A stretch of 41,704 bases of DNA from an uncultured Lachnospiraceae bacterium (GTDB taxonomy: Bacteria; Bacillota; Clostridia; Lachnospirales; Lachnospiraceae), in assembly GCA_910588825.1 (NCBI GenBank), contig CAJURF010000027.1:1-41704 (forward strand), written 5' to 3'. Shown here one piece after another: positions 17,305 to 24,804 of this stretch. Within the stretch, counting starts at the first letter, position 1. Each line of letters opens with the position of its first letter. The translations under genes and the position numbers were made by a program. Under the pieces are notes generated by a model. That model had not been told where the DNA came from and ran no database searches. It worked only from the letters and a program-made list of their open reading frames with translations.

Positions 17305-17945
17305 AATTCCAATCCCAACCCCAGTAACAGAATAACAAATTCTACAACTCCAGTAAACACAATTCCTATTTTTCCTGCGAAATATGGTTTTTTTATTTTA
17401 AATGGCGCGATAAATGCCCCTGCCATGAGTATCAGCAAAATGGAAAAAAGAACACGTGCATCCCAGGCATACCTGTTCCAAAAGACATAGACGGCAGGTA
17501 TCACCAGGGCAGCCGATGTAACCGGAAGCCCCAGATACCAGATTCGCTGCCCGCCTTTTGTATCCTGTCTTTCTTCCTCCAAAACATTAAAGTACGCCAG
17601 CCGTATCAGCGCACACAATATATATAAACATCCGGCCCCAAATGCCAGATAACTATTCTGACCAATCTTACAGGTAAACAACGCTGGAAGCGCTCCAAAA
17701 CAAATCAAATCACTGAGTGAATCAATCTGAATACCGAACCGTTTTTCGTTTCTGTCTCTCTGTTTTGTCGCTGCAATCGTCCCATCGAACATATCACAAA
17801 TTCCCGCTGCCATAAGACAGATTGCTGCATGTCTGAATTTCCCTTCCATAACAAACATAATCCCGGTAAAGCCTGCAAGCAGTCCCAAATATGTCAATAC
17901 AACCGTGTAATCGTAATAACCGCACAGTTTCTTCTTTTCTTCCAT
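17301..17945 (-). CDS. pssA: CDP-diacylglycerol-serine O-phosphatidyltransferase-like protein
   Basis: 214 residues from the ATG at 17945, behind GGGGGAAA; an upstream GTG in the same frame has no site. It is a multi-membrane CDP-alcohol phosphatidyltransferase. The active-site block reads DMFDGTIAATKQ … FGIQIDSLSD and keeps the four Asp residues of the D-x2-D-G-x2-A-R…G-x3-D-x3-D motif. The conserved Arg after Ala is replaced by Ala (codon GCG). In the pathway it would make phosphatidylserine for the next gene, psd, which is broken here. Activity is therefore uncertain. It is coupled to psd by ATGA. Confidence 0.82.
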   Translation of the reverse strand: MEEKKKLCGYYDYTVVLTYLGLLAGFTGIMFVMEGKFRHAAICLMAAGICDMFDGTIAATKQRDRNEKRFGIQIDSLSDLICFGALPALFTCKIGQNSYLAFGAGCLYILCALIRLAYFNVLEEERQDTKGGQRIWYLGLPVTSAALVIPAVYVFWNRYAWDARVLFSILLILMAGAFIAPFKIKKPYFAGKIGIVFTGVVEFVILLLGLGLEL

Positions 17946-17964
17946 TGATTTCCCCCATCTTTTT

Positions 17965-17987
17965 GCCACAGTCTTTTTTACTGTGGC
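17965..17987. other. Hairpin between the VTT-protein gene and pssA
   Basis: An 8-bp perfect stem (17965-17972/17980-17987) with a T-rich loop. A T tract follows it only on the plus strand. In the leftward transcript it lies in the leader of pssA and could be an attenuator or a terminator-like element. Confidence 0.4.
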
Positions 17988-18014
17988 CTTTTTGTAACAC
18001 TCTGCATGATATTC

Positions 18015-18599
18015 TCAGGGAACTGCCGTCGAAAACAAAATGCTGTAAGCCAAAATACACCAGGGTTTTCCCAGTACAATAATTGCGGCAAACTTACGGG
18101 TACTCATTTTGGTAATCCCGGTAAAATAACAAAAGAAATCATCCGGAAACAGTGGGAGTACCATTCCCAGAAACAGTATCATTGTATAAGATTTACTCTC
18201 TGCCGCCCATGAAGACCATTTCTCACACTGTCTGCCTGGAAACATTTTGCTGACAAGGCCTTTCCCATACTTTCGGGCAAGCAAAAAAGCAATCATCGAC
18301 CCTGCGGAGATTCCAATGTAATTGCACCAAAAACCGCCCGCCCATCCAAACAGCACAGCCCCGGCAATACATCCGAAGAATCCGGGCAGAACCGGAAGAA
18401 CCACCTGTGCTGCCTGGATGAATGCAAGTATTAATGGTGCCAGAAGACCAAATCCTGCAATATATTGCTGCAATGTTTCCGCAGAATCAAACTTTCCATC
18501 CAAATACGCACGAAACAGAACTGCCCCCAGAACCAGACATCCTGCCAGCAGACCCACAGACATCCCCTTTTTCCACTGCTCTGCACATCTCTCCATCAT
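18015..18599 (-). CDS. TVP38/TMEM64 (VTT-domain, DedA-like) membrane protein
   Basis: 194 residues with about five hydrophobic segments. The VTT core is visible: LPVLPGFFGCIAGAVLFGWAG, then GISAGSMIAFLLARKYGK, and LPLFPDDFFCYFTGITKMS. These half-helix and loop motifs are typical of DedA/TVP38 proteins, which are linked to lipid carrier flipping or membrane homeostasis. The start is one of two adjacent ATGs. It lies upstream of pssA in the same direction, so a role in the same phospholipid/envelope cluster is plausible. No regulatory site specific to it was seen. Confidence 0.85.
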   Translation of the reverse strand: MMERCAEQWKKGMSVGLLAGCLVLGAVLFRAYLDGKFDSAETLQQYIAGFGLLAPLILAFIQAAQVVLPVLPGFFGCIAGAVLFGWAGGFWCNYIGISAGSMIAFLLARKYGKGLVSKMFPGRQCEKWSSWAAESKSYTMILFLGMVLPLFPDDFFCYFTGITKMSTRKFAAIIVLGKPWCILAYSILFSTAVP

Positions 18600-18628
18600 T
18601 TTCCCGCATCACTCCCCATGGAAAACAT

Positions 18629-18655
18629 GTGGACTGCACGTGCAGCACAGTCCAC
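18629..18655. terminator. Stem-loop between the low-complexity lipoprotein and VTT genes
   Basis: A 7-bp stem (18629-18635/18649-18655) with the self-complementary GCACGTGC in the loop. A T-rich run follows on the plus strand; on the leftward transcript only a weak TGTTTT follows. Confidence 0.45.
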
Positions 18656-18671
18656 TTTCTTTTAGACAAAA

Positions 18672-19139
18672 TTATTTCGTAATGCTTTTTCTTTTTAATG
18701 AGCTTCTGTTAGTACTTACCGAATCACTTTTTTTGCTGGATTTGCTTCCATTTCCTGTGCGATTTTGTGCTGCACCTGTATGCTTGCTTCCCTGAGCAGA
18801 CTTCGAACTGGATGTGCCCGTTTGGCTCTTGCTGGAACCTGCCGAACTCTTGCTCTTGCTGGAGCCTGTTGTACTTTTGCTTTGACTGGAACCTGTTGTA
18901 CTTTTACTCTGGCTAACTGACGTACTTTTCTGTGTTGATGGACTTGCGGAGGGGCTGGCTGCCGCACTGCCTGACTTATTGTCTGCTGTTGACTTAGAGG
19001 ATTCCGTTGCTGTCTTCTGTCTGGAAGAACTAGATTTCTGTTTTCCCCCACATGCGGTCATGCCAAACACCATCACACCTGCCATACACAATGCTGTACC
19101 TTTTTTCATGATATTTTTCATCATCTTCCTATTTTTCAT
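18672..19139 (-). CDS. Ser/Lys-rich low-complexity lipoprotein
   Basis: 155 residues with an AAAGGAGAAG site before the ATG at 19139. The first ~30 residues are a lipoprotein signal ending in the lipobox MTAC-GG. The rest is almost entirely Ser, Lys, Thr, Gly and Gln. It contains a degenerate tandem repeat of about 9-10 residues (SSQSKSTTG, SSQSKSTTG, SSKSKSSAG, SSKSQTGTS). No fold is expected; it may act as a positively charged wall-spanning tether. It is preceded by an unusual array of TTAAGATTT boxes that look like response-regulator sites. The nucleotide repeats reflect the coding repeats and are not a separate element. Confidence 0.75.
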   Translation of the reverse strand: MKNRKMMKNIMKKGTALCMAGVMVFGMTACGGKQKSSSSRQKTATESSKSTADNKSGSAAASPSASPSTQKSTSVSQSKSTTGSSQSKSTTGSSKSKSSAGSSKSQTGTSSSKSAQGSKHTGAAQNRTGNGSKSSKKSDSVSTNRSSLKRKSITK

Positions 19140-19177
19140 TTGCTTCTCCTTTCACCGCCTCGTCTGATAAGGCATAT

Positions 19178-19290
19178 TTAAGATTTTTTGCACTGACTTC
19201 TGAATGTATATCAAAGTTGTTTCCTTTGATATGATTATTATCACAGGAAAATCTTAATCGTTTCTGAATCAAATCTTAACAAATCTAAAT
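19178..19290 (-). promoter_or_regulatory. Response-regulator-like box array and dyad upstream of the lipoprotein gene
   Basis: Read leftward, TTAAGATTT occurs at 19271-19279 and 19248-19256, and a near copy at 19281-19289 lies exactly 10 bp from the first. A further copy in the opposite orientation lies at 19178-19186. A GATAAT box follows the leftward copies. Downstream of that, at 19208-19232, is a 9-bp perfect inverted repeat with a 7-nt loop. Tandem boxes with ~10-11 bp phasing are how OmpR-family regulators bind. Confidence 0.5.
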
Positions 19291-19405
19291 ACCGCGCCCT
19301 GTCGCAAAACACCTGCCAGAACGGCCCCTGATGACTCTTTGTCAATAATTTTGCCTCACTTAAACATGTAAAAGGATAATAACAAGAAGACCTTTATACC
19401 TTTTA

Positions 19406-19548
19406 CTACATCCGGTGGAAGCCCCATTGGTGATTCCAGAAAAATATGTAGTCTTTGGCGCCATCCGCAAAAGTGATGAATGCAAAACGATTCCCTTCAA
19501 ATACCACAGGCCTTGCATTTGCCCACTGGGCATCTGAACGGTTATAAA
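19406..19548 (-). pseudogene. Orphan C-terminal fragment of a secreted-type protein
   Basis: An open stretch of about 48 residues is rich in aromatics (ARPVVFEGNRFAFITFADG, then YIFFWNHQWGFHRM) and ends at a stop at 19406. It has no start codon of its own: upstream the frame runs into the long hairpin at 19549-19603. The composition is that of the last beta-strands of an extracellular domain. It is probably a remnant left by a deletion; the family was not recognised. Confidence 0.4.
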
Positions 19549-19603
19549 ATGTATCTGAAGAAAGCCCGGAGGAATCTTCCCTCCGGGCTTTCTTCAGATA
19601 CAT
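19549..19603. terminator. 24-bp perfect stem-loop, probable bidirectional terminator
   Basis: Positions 19549-19572 pair perfectly with 19580-19603 around a 7-nt loop (AATCTTC). The GC-rich core GCCCGGAGG/CCTCCGGGC is followed by TTTCTTC on both strands. It lies about 120 bp past the end of the tyrosine phosphatase gene. The stem is longer than most intrinsic terminators. Confidence 0.65.
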
Positions 19604-19723
19604 ACGCAGCGAGCTGCTGTGAAACCTTTTGACCTGCGCAGGCGGAAAAATAGGCGGTCAAATGGTCATTTGCATATTTATATTCTTTTTGATAATGTCT
19701 TCCTTTTCTTTGGTTCAATCCTT

Positions 19724-20188
19724 TTAACAAGAGCCTGCATTTGTCAATTGCTCTAATATGCCCTGACAGCCCTCTGCCACATCTCTCCATGTGGCGTCAA
19801 AGTCCCGGGTATACCAGGGGTCGGCAACATCACCCGGCCGGCTGGTGTAGTCCAGAAGCAGATGTATTTTTCCATCTGGGTCTCCTCCGCAGATTCTCTG
19901 CATATTGTGAAGATTCGCGTGATCCATTCCAATGAGCAGGTCATAATCATGGTAATCTCTGCTCCTAAGCTGGCGGGCCGTTTTTCCGGTACAGTCAATT
20001 CCGTGTTCAGAAAGCTTTTTACGAGCAGGCGGATATACCGGATTGCCCAGCTCCTCACGGCTGGTCGCGGCAGACTCAATGTGAAATTGAGATTCTAAGC
20101 GGGCTTCTTTTACCATATGTTTCATTACAAATTCGGCCATTGGACTTCTACATATGTTGCCGTGGCATACGAAAAGTATTTTAATCAT
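19724..20188 (-). CDS. Low-molecular-weight protein-tyrosine phosphatase
   Basis: 154 residues, start supported by AAGGAG. The catalytic P-loop CHGNICRSPMAEF is at the N-terminus (Cys8, Arg14 of the C-x5-R-S motif), and the general-acid loop DPWY is near residue 122. The length is normal for the family. Such enzymes remove phosphate from tyrosine on proteins, often countering bacterial tyrosine kinases that control polysaccharide export, but no kinase is nearby. It is the last clearly chromosomal gene before the integrated element; its start lies about 60 bp from the integrase-type repeats. Confidence 0.93.
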   Translation of the reverse strand: MIKILFVCHGNICRSPMAEFVMKHMVKEARLESQFHIESAATSREELGNPVYPPARKKLSEHGIDCTGKTARQLRSRDYHDYDLLIGMDHANLHNMQRICGGDPDGKIHLLLDYTSRPGDVADPWYTRDFDATWRDVAEGCQGILEQLTNAGSC

Positions 20189-20245
20189 ATATCTATAACT
20201 CCTTACTTATCTCGATTTTTCCAGGTTTTATGCGGTGTTGGGGGC

Positions 20246-20366
20246 TTTACACATGGATGGCTCAGACTTTTGTTTTCCGGCTTATTCTGGCTCAATCCAG
20301 CCTGTTTTTCCTTTCAGGCTGTGTAAAAATCTGTGTAAAATGTGTAGATTTTTTAAGTTTACACAG
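20246..20366. repeat. TTTACACA repeat cluster at the element's left end
   Basis: TTTACACA occurs at 20246-20253 and within 20358-20366. Its complement occurs in CTGTGTAAA at 20319-20327 and 20331-20339, and a partial copy TGTGTAGA follows at 20341. They lie just outside the integrase gene, where arm-type binding sites of Tn916-type integrases are found. A small hairpin (20298-20304/20315-20321) lies between them. Confidence 0.5.
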
Positions 20367-20415
20367 TCACTTTAGAAGGCGGCTTCCTCATTTACCACCC
20401 CCTGTCAGGTTATTC

Positions 20416-21666
20416 TCATTGCCGCAGACCACTTCGTTTCTGCATATTTTTGATAGGTCTGATCTCTTTCTCCGCCGCTTCGAGATTCTCAATTTCCGCC
20501 CTTGCATCGTCCAGTTTCAAATGGGTATAGGTATTCAAGGTAACGCTGATGTCACTATGCCCCATCAGATACTGGAGGACTTTTGGATTCATCCTTGCCT
20601 TTGCCATGTTCGAGCAATATGTATGACGGCATACATGGGGAGTTATTTTTGGAAGCTGATTTTTATAAATACTATTGTATCGTTCTACAGCGTGCTGAAA
20701 ATACTTTTCCCAATGCATGGCCACCATGGGTTTTCCCTCTTTATCAAACCAGAGGAATCCGCTGTATCCGTCAATCATCGGCTCGACCTTAGGTGGATTT
20801 CTTCTCTCCAGGATGCGCTCAAAGCACTCATACACATCATCCGGCATGGGGATTACCCTCTTTCCGGCATAAGTCTTAGTGGTGTCGATGTAGACCAGTG
20901 TCCCTGTCTTCTGTAACTGGTGGTCAATATTAATTGTGCGGTTCACCATATCCACATCCTTGACTGTCAGTCCGGTAAACTCAGAGATGCGCATTCCTGT
21001 CTTGAAAAGGATATACATGCCGTCATAATACCTGCAGTAATGTTTGTCATTCTTTACAAAATCAAGAAACGTCCGTTCTTCTTTTCTTGTAATTGCTTCC
21101 CGGGTCACCGCATCGTTTACAAGAACTGTGGCCAGCATAAATTCAAATGGGTTTTTCCTCAGTATATCATCGTCCACAGCCATCTGAAAAGCGGGCCTTA
21201 ACACGCCCCTGACAGAATGGATAGACGAATAACTTTTTTTGTCTTCCTGCTGCAGCTTGATCAGCCACCCCTTCGCATCTGATAACCGCACTTTGTCAAT
21301 GCGCTTTGCTCCAAAGGGGTCTTTTGACAGCAGGTTGAGCACTGTATAATACCCCGCTCTCGTGGTGTGCTTCACGCCTGTCTTCTGGCTGACATATTTC
21401 TTTGTCAGCTCCAATACCGTAAGTCCGGCCCCTTCTGGCAGAATACTGTCATCTAAGTCTCTGCGGATGAGCTTTTCCTTTTCACGCAGCGAACCAGTAT
21501 CCTTCTTTCCAGCAGGGACAGGGTCTGTGGCCACCAGACGCCAGCTGTAAACACACTGCGTCTTTCCGTTAAAGTCCACATAACGGTACATATACTTGCC
21601 ATCTGACCGCTGGCTCTCTCCAGTACGGAGAATGCGGTTTTTATGATCACGCCTTTTTCCGCCCAT
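20416..21666 (-). CDS. int: Tn916-type tyrosine recombinase (integrase)
   Basis: 416 residues. Order: an N-terminal arm-binding domain (GKYMYRYVDFNGKTQCVYSW, 24-43), a SAM-like core-binding domain (~85-190) and the catalytic domain. Catalytic residues are visible: Arg in KTGMRISEFTG (near 223), His-x-x-Arg in HVCRHTY (near 350), His in LMGHSD and the nucleophilic Tyr in LNTYTHL (near 376). It inserts and excises the element. The ATG at 21666 follows AAAGGAGAGG. It is transcribed towards the left end, with the excisionase upstream, as in Tn916 relatives. Confidence 0.95.
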   Translation of the reverse strand: MGGKRRDHKNRILRTGESQRSDGKYMYRYVDFNGKTQCVYSWRLVATDPVPAGKKDTGSLREKEKLIRRDLDDSILPEGAGLTVLELTKKYVSQKTGVKHTTRAGYYTVLNLLSKDPFGAKRIDKVRLSDAKGWLIKLQQEDKKSYSSIHSVRGVLRPAFQMAVDDDILRKNPFEFMLATVLVNDAVTREAITRKEERTFLDFVKNDKHYCRYYDGMYILFKTGMRISEFTGLTVKDVDMVNRTINIDHQLQKTGTLVYIDTTKTYAGKRVIPMPDDVYECFERILERRNPPKVEPMIDGYSGFLWFDKEGKPMVAMHWEKYFQHAVERYNSIYKNQLPKITPHVCRHTYCSNMAKARMNPKVLQYLMGHSDISVTLNTYTHLKLDDARAEIENLEAAEKEIRPIKNMQKRSGLRQ

Positions 21667-21686
21667 AATCCTCTCCTTTCATGGAG

Positions 21687-21736
21687 AGCCCCGTCAGAAT
21701 ATACTAACACATGAACAGCATACCATAGACGGGGCT
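21687..21736 (-). promoter_or_regulatory. Inverted repeat in the xis-int spacer
   Basis: Arms 21687-21694 and 21729-21736 (AGCCCCGT/ACGGGGCT) lie between excisionase and integrase. One arm ends 7 bp before the integrase ribosome binding site, so a hairpin there could limit integrase translation or read-through from xis. Confidence 0.4.
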
Positions 21737-21778
21737 TTATTTCCATACTGAAATACACGAATCCAGTTTTAAATTATG

Positions 21779-21994
21779 TCAAATCACATCCATATTTTCA
21801 TCCAGATATTTCTCAAACTGGATTCTTTTAATCTGGGCTCTGTTCCCATTCCACAGGACAAACTTCTCATCAGAGTGTTCCGAAACAAACTGTCTTAATT
21901 TCTTATAGCCAATGCCGAAGTATTCTGCCGCTTCATTCAATGTCAGGGTATATTTCTGCCACCATTGAAGTTCCTGTTTTTTTGATGTACTCAT
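21779..21994 (-). CDS. xis: Excisionase, Tn916 Xis-like
   Basis: 71 residues with AAAGGAGG before the ATG. The N-terminal winged helix is typical: YTLTLNEAAEYFGIGYKKLRQF (15-36), followed by the basic wing WNGNRAQIKRIQFEKYLDE. The length and the C-terminal KYLDE helix match Tn916-family Xis proteins, which bend DNA at the element ends to favour excision. It lies 112 bp upstream of the integrase gene in the same direction. Confidence 0.9.
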   Translation of the reverse strand: MSTSKKQELQWWQKYTLTLNEAAEYFGIGYKKLRQFVSEHSDEKFVLWNGNRAQIKRIQFEKYLDENMDVI

Positions 21995-22059
21995 AGAAAA
22001 TTCCTCCTTTTTTCCGTTGCATTTGTTCCTGCGGTTTCCTATTCACTTTTGACCATACA

Positions 22060-22473
22060 TCAGGCATTCCTTCCTGCTGTGGTATACTCTGGATACCGAA
22101 GTTTTATCCCCTGCCATAAATATCTTGCATAATCACAGCAAAATATTTCATTTACTGTATACTGACTGCATTCTTCTAATCGTTCCTGTTCATTGTGACA
22201 GTCACTTATTGTGGGGGTCCAGCCTGTATACAGGTTAAAAGCAAGTCTGATGATTTTTTCAGAGCATCTGTTTACCCATCCCTGACATAGACATTCTACC
22301 TTTATGTACCCGCTTTTCACGTTGAAAATCTGGCCGAAATGCTCCCTGGTGATTCGGGATATCCCAAGCAAATAAATCAGTGACTTATTGTAACAGTCGG
22401 GGTATCTCACTCCCTTCATCGTTTCTAAATAGAAGTTTTCATGCTCCGAATTTTTGAATGTTATATTGTACAT
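22060..22473 (-). CDS. DUF6075 family protein
   Basis: 137 residues, start supported by GAGGAGG. The pattern FKNSEHENFYLETM, YNKSLIYLLGISRITREHFGQIF, RLAFNLYTGW and FCCDYARYLWQGIKLRYPEY is characteristic of DUF6075, a family seen mainly in mobile elements of gut Clostridia. Function is unknown. Scattered Cys and His residues are present but no clear zinc knuckle. It lies between the DUF927-like gene and excisionase, all leftward, and is probably an accessory gene of the element. Confidence 0.75.
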   Translation of the reverse strand: MYNITFKNSEHENFYLETMKGVRYPDCYNKSLIYLLGISRITREHFGQIFNVKSGYIKVECLCQGWVNRCSEKIIRLAFNLYTGWTPTISDCHNEQERLEECSQYTVNEIFCCDYARYLWQGIKLRYPEYTTAGRNA

Positions 22474-22577
22474 ACTCTTTCCTCCTCTGTATAATAATAT
22501 ATCTTTTAAATTCTAAACTTTTACATTTTTGATAATTCGGTTAATCATTAATAATTAACAGAAAATAGTGGCTTTTG

Positions 22578-22613
22578 AGAATCACCAAGGGATATTTTTT
22601 CCTTGGTGATTCT
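22578..22613 (-). terminator. 13-bp perfect stem-loop after the DUF927-like gene
   Basis: Positions 22578-22590 pair with 22601-22613 around a T-rich loop (plus strand). It lies 40 bp past the stop of the DUF927-like gene. The poly-T is in the loop rather than after the stem, so it may work as a processing or stability hairpin rather than a classic terminator. Confidence 0.5.
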
Positions 22614-22652
22614 ATATCGCCGTATATTTCATTACCGCCATAAAAATTTTTC

Positions 22653-24245
22653 TCATTCAAAAAAACTGCAGTATTCATCCAACGCATCCAGATTAATTAT
22701 ATAACAACGTTCTCCATTAATTTTTTTGGTAAATTCATTGCCCTTATTATAAGTAATTAATACATCTGCTGTTTTTAGCTCTTGAATAATCTGCTTCATT
22801 GGAATACGGCTTGTCTGCAGGTAACGTATCATCCCCAGCTGTAATGCTTTGGGGGCGATATAAAGTCTTTTTGCACTGTCTACATGTATGGTGTCTGCTG
22901 ATGCCCTAAACTCTTTTCCATTGGGTATATTCTTTAGAAGCTCCGGTGCTCTCAACATATTTCTTAAAGTGATAAGATGCGTTCCATGCTGTTCCCACCC
23001 TTTCAAAATTTCCATATGCCTGCTCTGCCGTTTTTGATGGATGAGAGTATCGTTTTCTATGTCTGTATACTGAAAATTTATTCCATATGCCTGGCAAAAG
23101 AATACCTGGAACAAATAGGACGCACAGCGGATGTAATCCAAATAGCGGCTGCAGCGCAGGCTGGTCTGTCCGTCAGAAATACGTTTTCTGTCTGCCATCG
23201 CACAAAAACTTCTGATTTTATCAATAACAGCCTCTCTGTTAGCAACTATCTGTACAAAGAAAGCCGTCCGTATTTCCCTGAGCGCCTCCTGCCTGCTGTT
23301 TAAAAAGGCTAACGGCTCCCAGTTTACTGGTTTTTCTAAAAAGAGCTGTACCTCCCTGTCCTGCATACTCACGTGCCCGCCCAATTCTTCTGAGGATATA
23401 AGAATATTCGGTGCATTGCTGTCTTCCTCGACCAAGCGTACTAAGCGGTCTTTCAAAGAGTTCTGCCGTTCATAGGTATATTTGTTTTCAGCAGGATGGT
23501 AATCATCCATTAAAATCGTATGGCCTCCGAGTCTTTTTATTTCCCGCAGGACAGCATCACTGCGCTGTGGCTGGCTGAAGGAAAAGATATTTGATGGACT
23601 ACAGATTGTTTTTATCAAACTTGTCTTTCCGAAACCGCTTTTTCCATAGACATTAATAACAAATTCAATAGGATAGCCTGCCATTTCAAATGGATATTTT
23701 AATATATCGAAAAAAGATGTTATGTAGACAATCCATGAAAGGCTTTCTGCAGCTCTTTGTATTTCGCAGAGGATATTTCGGACTCCATCCGTATGAAACC
23801 TATAATTTTCCACCTCAACCATCTTTGTAACTTCTTTTGTCTTCACGATATCTGGCACTGCTTTTGTAATGACCATTTCATTGAAAAATATGCACCCAGA
23901 ACCTACACTGCTCCATCCTTTTTTGTCCAAGAGAATTTCCTTATGGCACGGGAGCTCTGCAGCCTGTTTTTGCAGGTAACCTTCAATTAACCGTCTTTCT
24001 TTGCTGGTAAGGCCTGCATCCGGGCAATGAGCAGACAGATCAAACCAAGAGTTTACATACAATTTAGACAGCCATGCTTCTTTAATAACCTCACCATTTC
24101 TATGTATCTGTATTCTATATTCCCTTTTTTCCCCCTTGGATGTTGTAATCTGTTTTACTTCTGTCACATAAGGGGCAAAATCCAATACCTTTTTACCATG
24201 TATCCACAGGCAGTCGTCTTTGGCATCTACTATGGAAGCTGTCAT
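22653..24245 (-). CDS. DUF927-like P-loop ATPase of the mobile element
   Basis: 530 residues with GGAGGTGATG upstream of the ATG at 24245. A Walker A motif VYGKSGFGKTSL lies near residue 200, and a Walker B-like HTILMDDYHPAE near 245. The surrounding sequence (YPIEFVINVYGKSGFGKT, ISSEELGG) matches DUF927-type proteins carried by mobile elements and prophages, thought to be helicase/primase-associated ATPases. The C-terminal ~80 residues look like a winged helix. It could drive replication of the excised element; that is inference. Its start overlaps the end of the upstream coiled-coil gene by 53 bp, implying translational coupling. Confidence 0.72.
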   Translation of the reverse strand: MTASIVDAKDDCLWIHGKKVLDFAPYVTEVKQITTSKGEKREYRIQIHRNGEVIKEAWLSKLYVNSWFDLSAHCPDAGLTSKERRLIEGYLQKQAAELPCHKEILLDKKGWSSVGSGCIFFNEMVITKAVPDIVKTKEVTKMVEVENYRFHTDGVRNILCEIQRAAESLSWIVYITSFFDILKYPFEMAGYPIEFVINVYGKSGFGKTSLIKTICSPSNIFSFSQPQRSDAVLREIKRLGGHTILMDDYHPAENKYTYERQNSLKDRLVRLVEEDSNAPNILISSEELGGHVSMQDREVQLFLEKPVNWEPLAFLNSRQEALREIRTAFFVQIVANREAVIDKIRSFCAMADRKRISDGQTSLRCSRYLDYIRCASYLFQVFFCQAYGINFQYTDIENDTLIHQKRQSRHMEILKGWEQHGTHLITLRNMLRAPELLKNIPNGKEFRASADTIHVDSAKRLYIAPKALQLGMIRYLQTSRIPMKQIIQELKTADVLITYNKGNEFTKKINGERCYIINLDALDEYCSFFE

Positions 24246-24618
24246 ATCCCATCACCTCCATTTCATTATAATCTTCAAGCAGTATTTCATTATATGAAGT
24301 GCCGCCCTTTCGATTCATATAGCGCAATCTGCTGAATCTCTGCTTCTGTTGTCTCTCCAGTCGTTCGATTTCGCGATTCATCCTTTTTCGCGATTCATTT
24401 TTAGGCATAAAACTTATTAACATCCGTATGTAGTTGTACACTTCTTCAGTATCTCTCTGAAACAGGTAAGCTTGCGCTTGCGCTTCTTGAAGTTTTAAAC
24501 GCAGCCTCCAAATTTCCGCACACAACTCTCTTATCTGATTACTGTTTACTGTGTTTTTTTCGTACTTCTTACTTTCATCTGCCATTTCATCAAAGTGTCT
24601 TGTTTCCTGATCGCACAT
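24193..24618 (-). CDS. Small helical protein, unknown
   Basis: 141 residues from the ATG at 24618, chosen for the AAGGAGG eight bases upstream. It is charged and mostly helical, with a probable coiled coil at ~35-65 (ELCAEIWRLRLKLQEAQAQA) and a basic stretch (NREIERLERQQKQRFSRLR). No family was recognised. It overlaps the start of the ATPase gene and so is likely its partner. It is divergent from the AT-rich zinc-finger gene, with which it shares an intergenic region holding an inverted repeat. Confidence 0.6.
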   Translation of the reverse strand: MCDQETRHFDEMADESKKYEKNTVNSNQIRELCAEIWRLRLKLQEAQAQAYLFQRDTEEVYNYIRMLISFMPKNESRKRMNREIERLERQQKQRFSRLRYMNRKGGTSYNEILLEDYNEMEVMGYDSFHSRCQRRLPVDTW

Positions 24619-24677
24619 CTTCTTTACCTCCTTGAAAATCAACGAGTTATTTGTTACACTGTTATCATTCCAGATTT

Positions 24678-24711
24678 ATCACGACTTAACAACTGTAATG
24701 ATAGTCGTGAT
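24678..24711. promoter_or_regulatory. Operator-like inverted repeat in divergent region
   Basis: Perfect 9-bp arms ATCACGACT (24678-24686) and AGTCGTGAT (24703-24711) lie midway between two divergent genes. Nearby are a second pair TATCATT/AATGATA (24663-24669/24697-24703) and GTTACA/TGTAAC (24653-24658/24714-24719). Confidence 0.45.
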
Positions 24712-24804
24712 TTTGTAACTGAAACCATAGTGGATAATACAATTTTCTGTAAATTTCGCAGATTCAGATTATTTTCGGCAAAAAAGAAAGGAGCAATAAT
24801 TTTT

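Noticed and set aside
18750..18990. Short tandem nucleotide repeats resembling a repeat array or CRISPR
   Set aside because: They encode the Ser/Lys-rich repeats of a lipoprotein; units vary, there are no spacers and the frame is open throughout.
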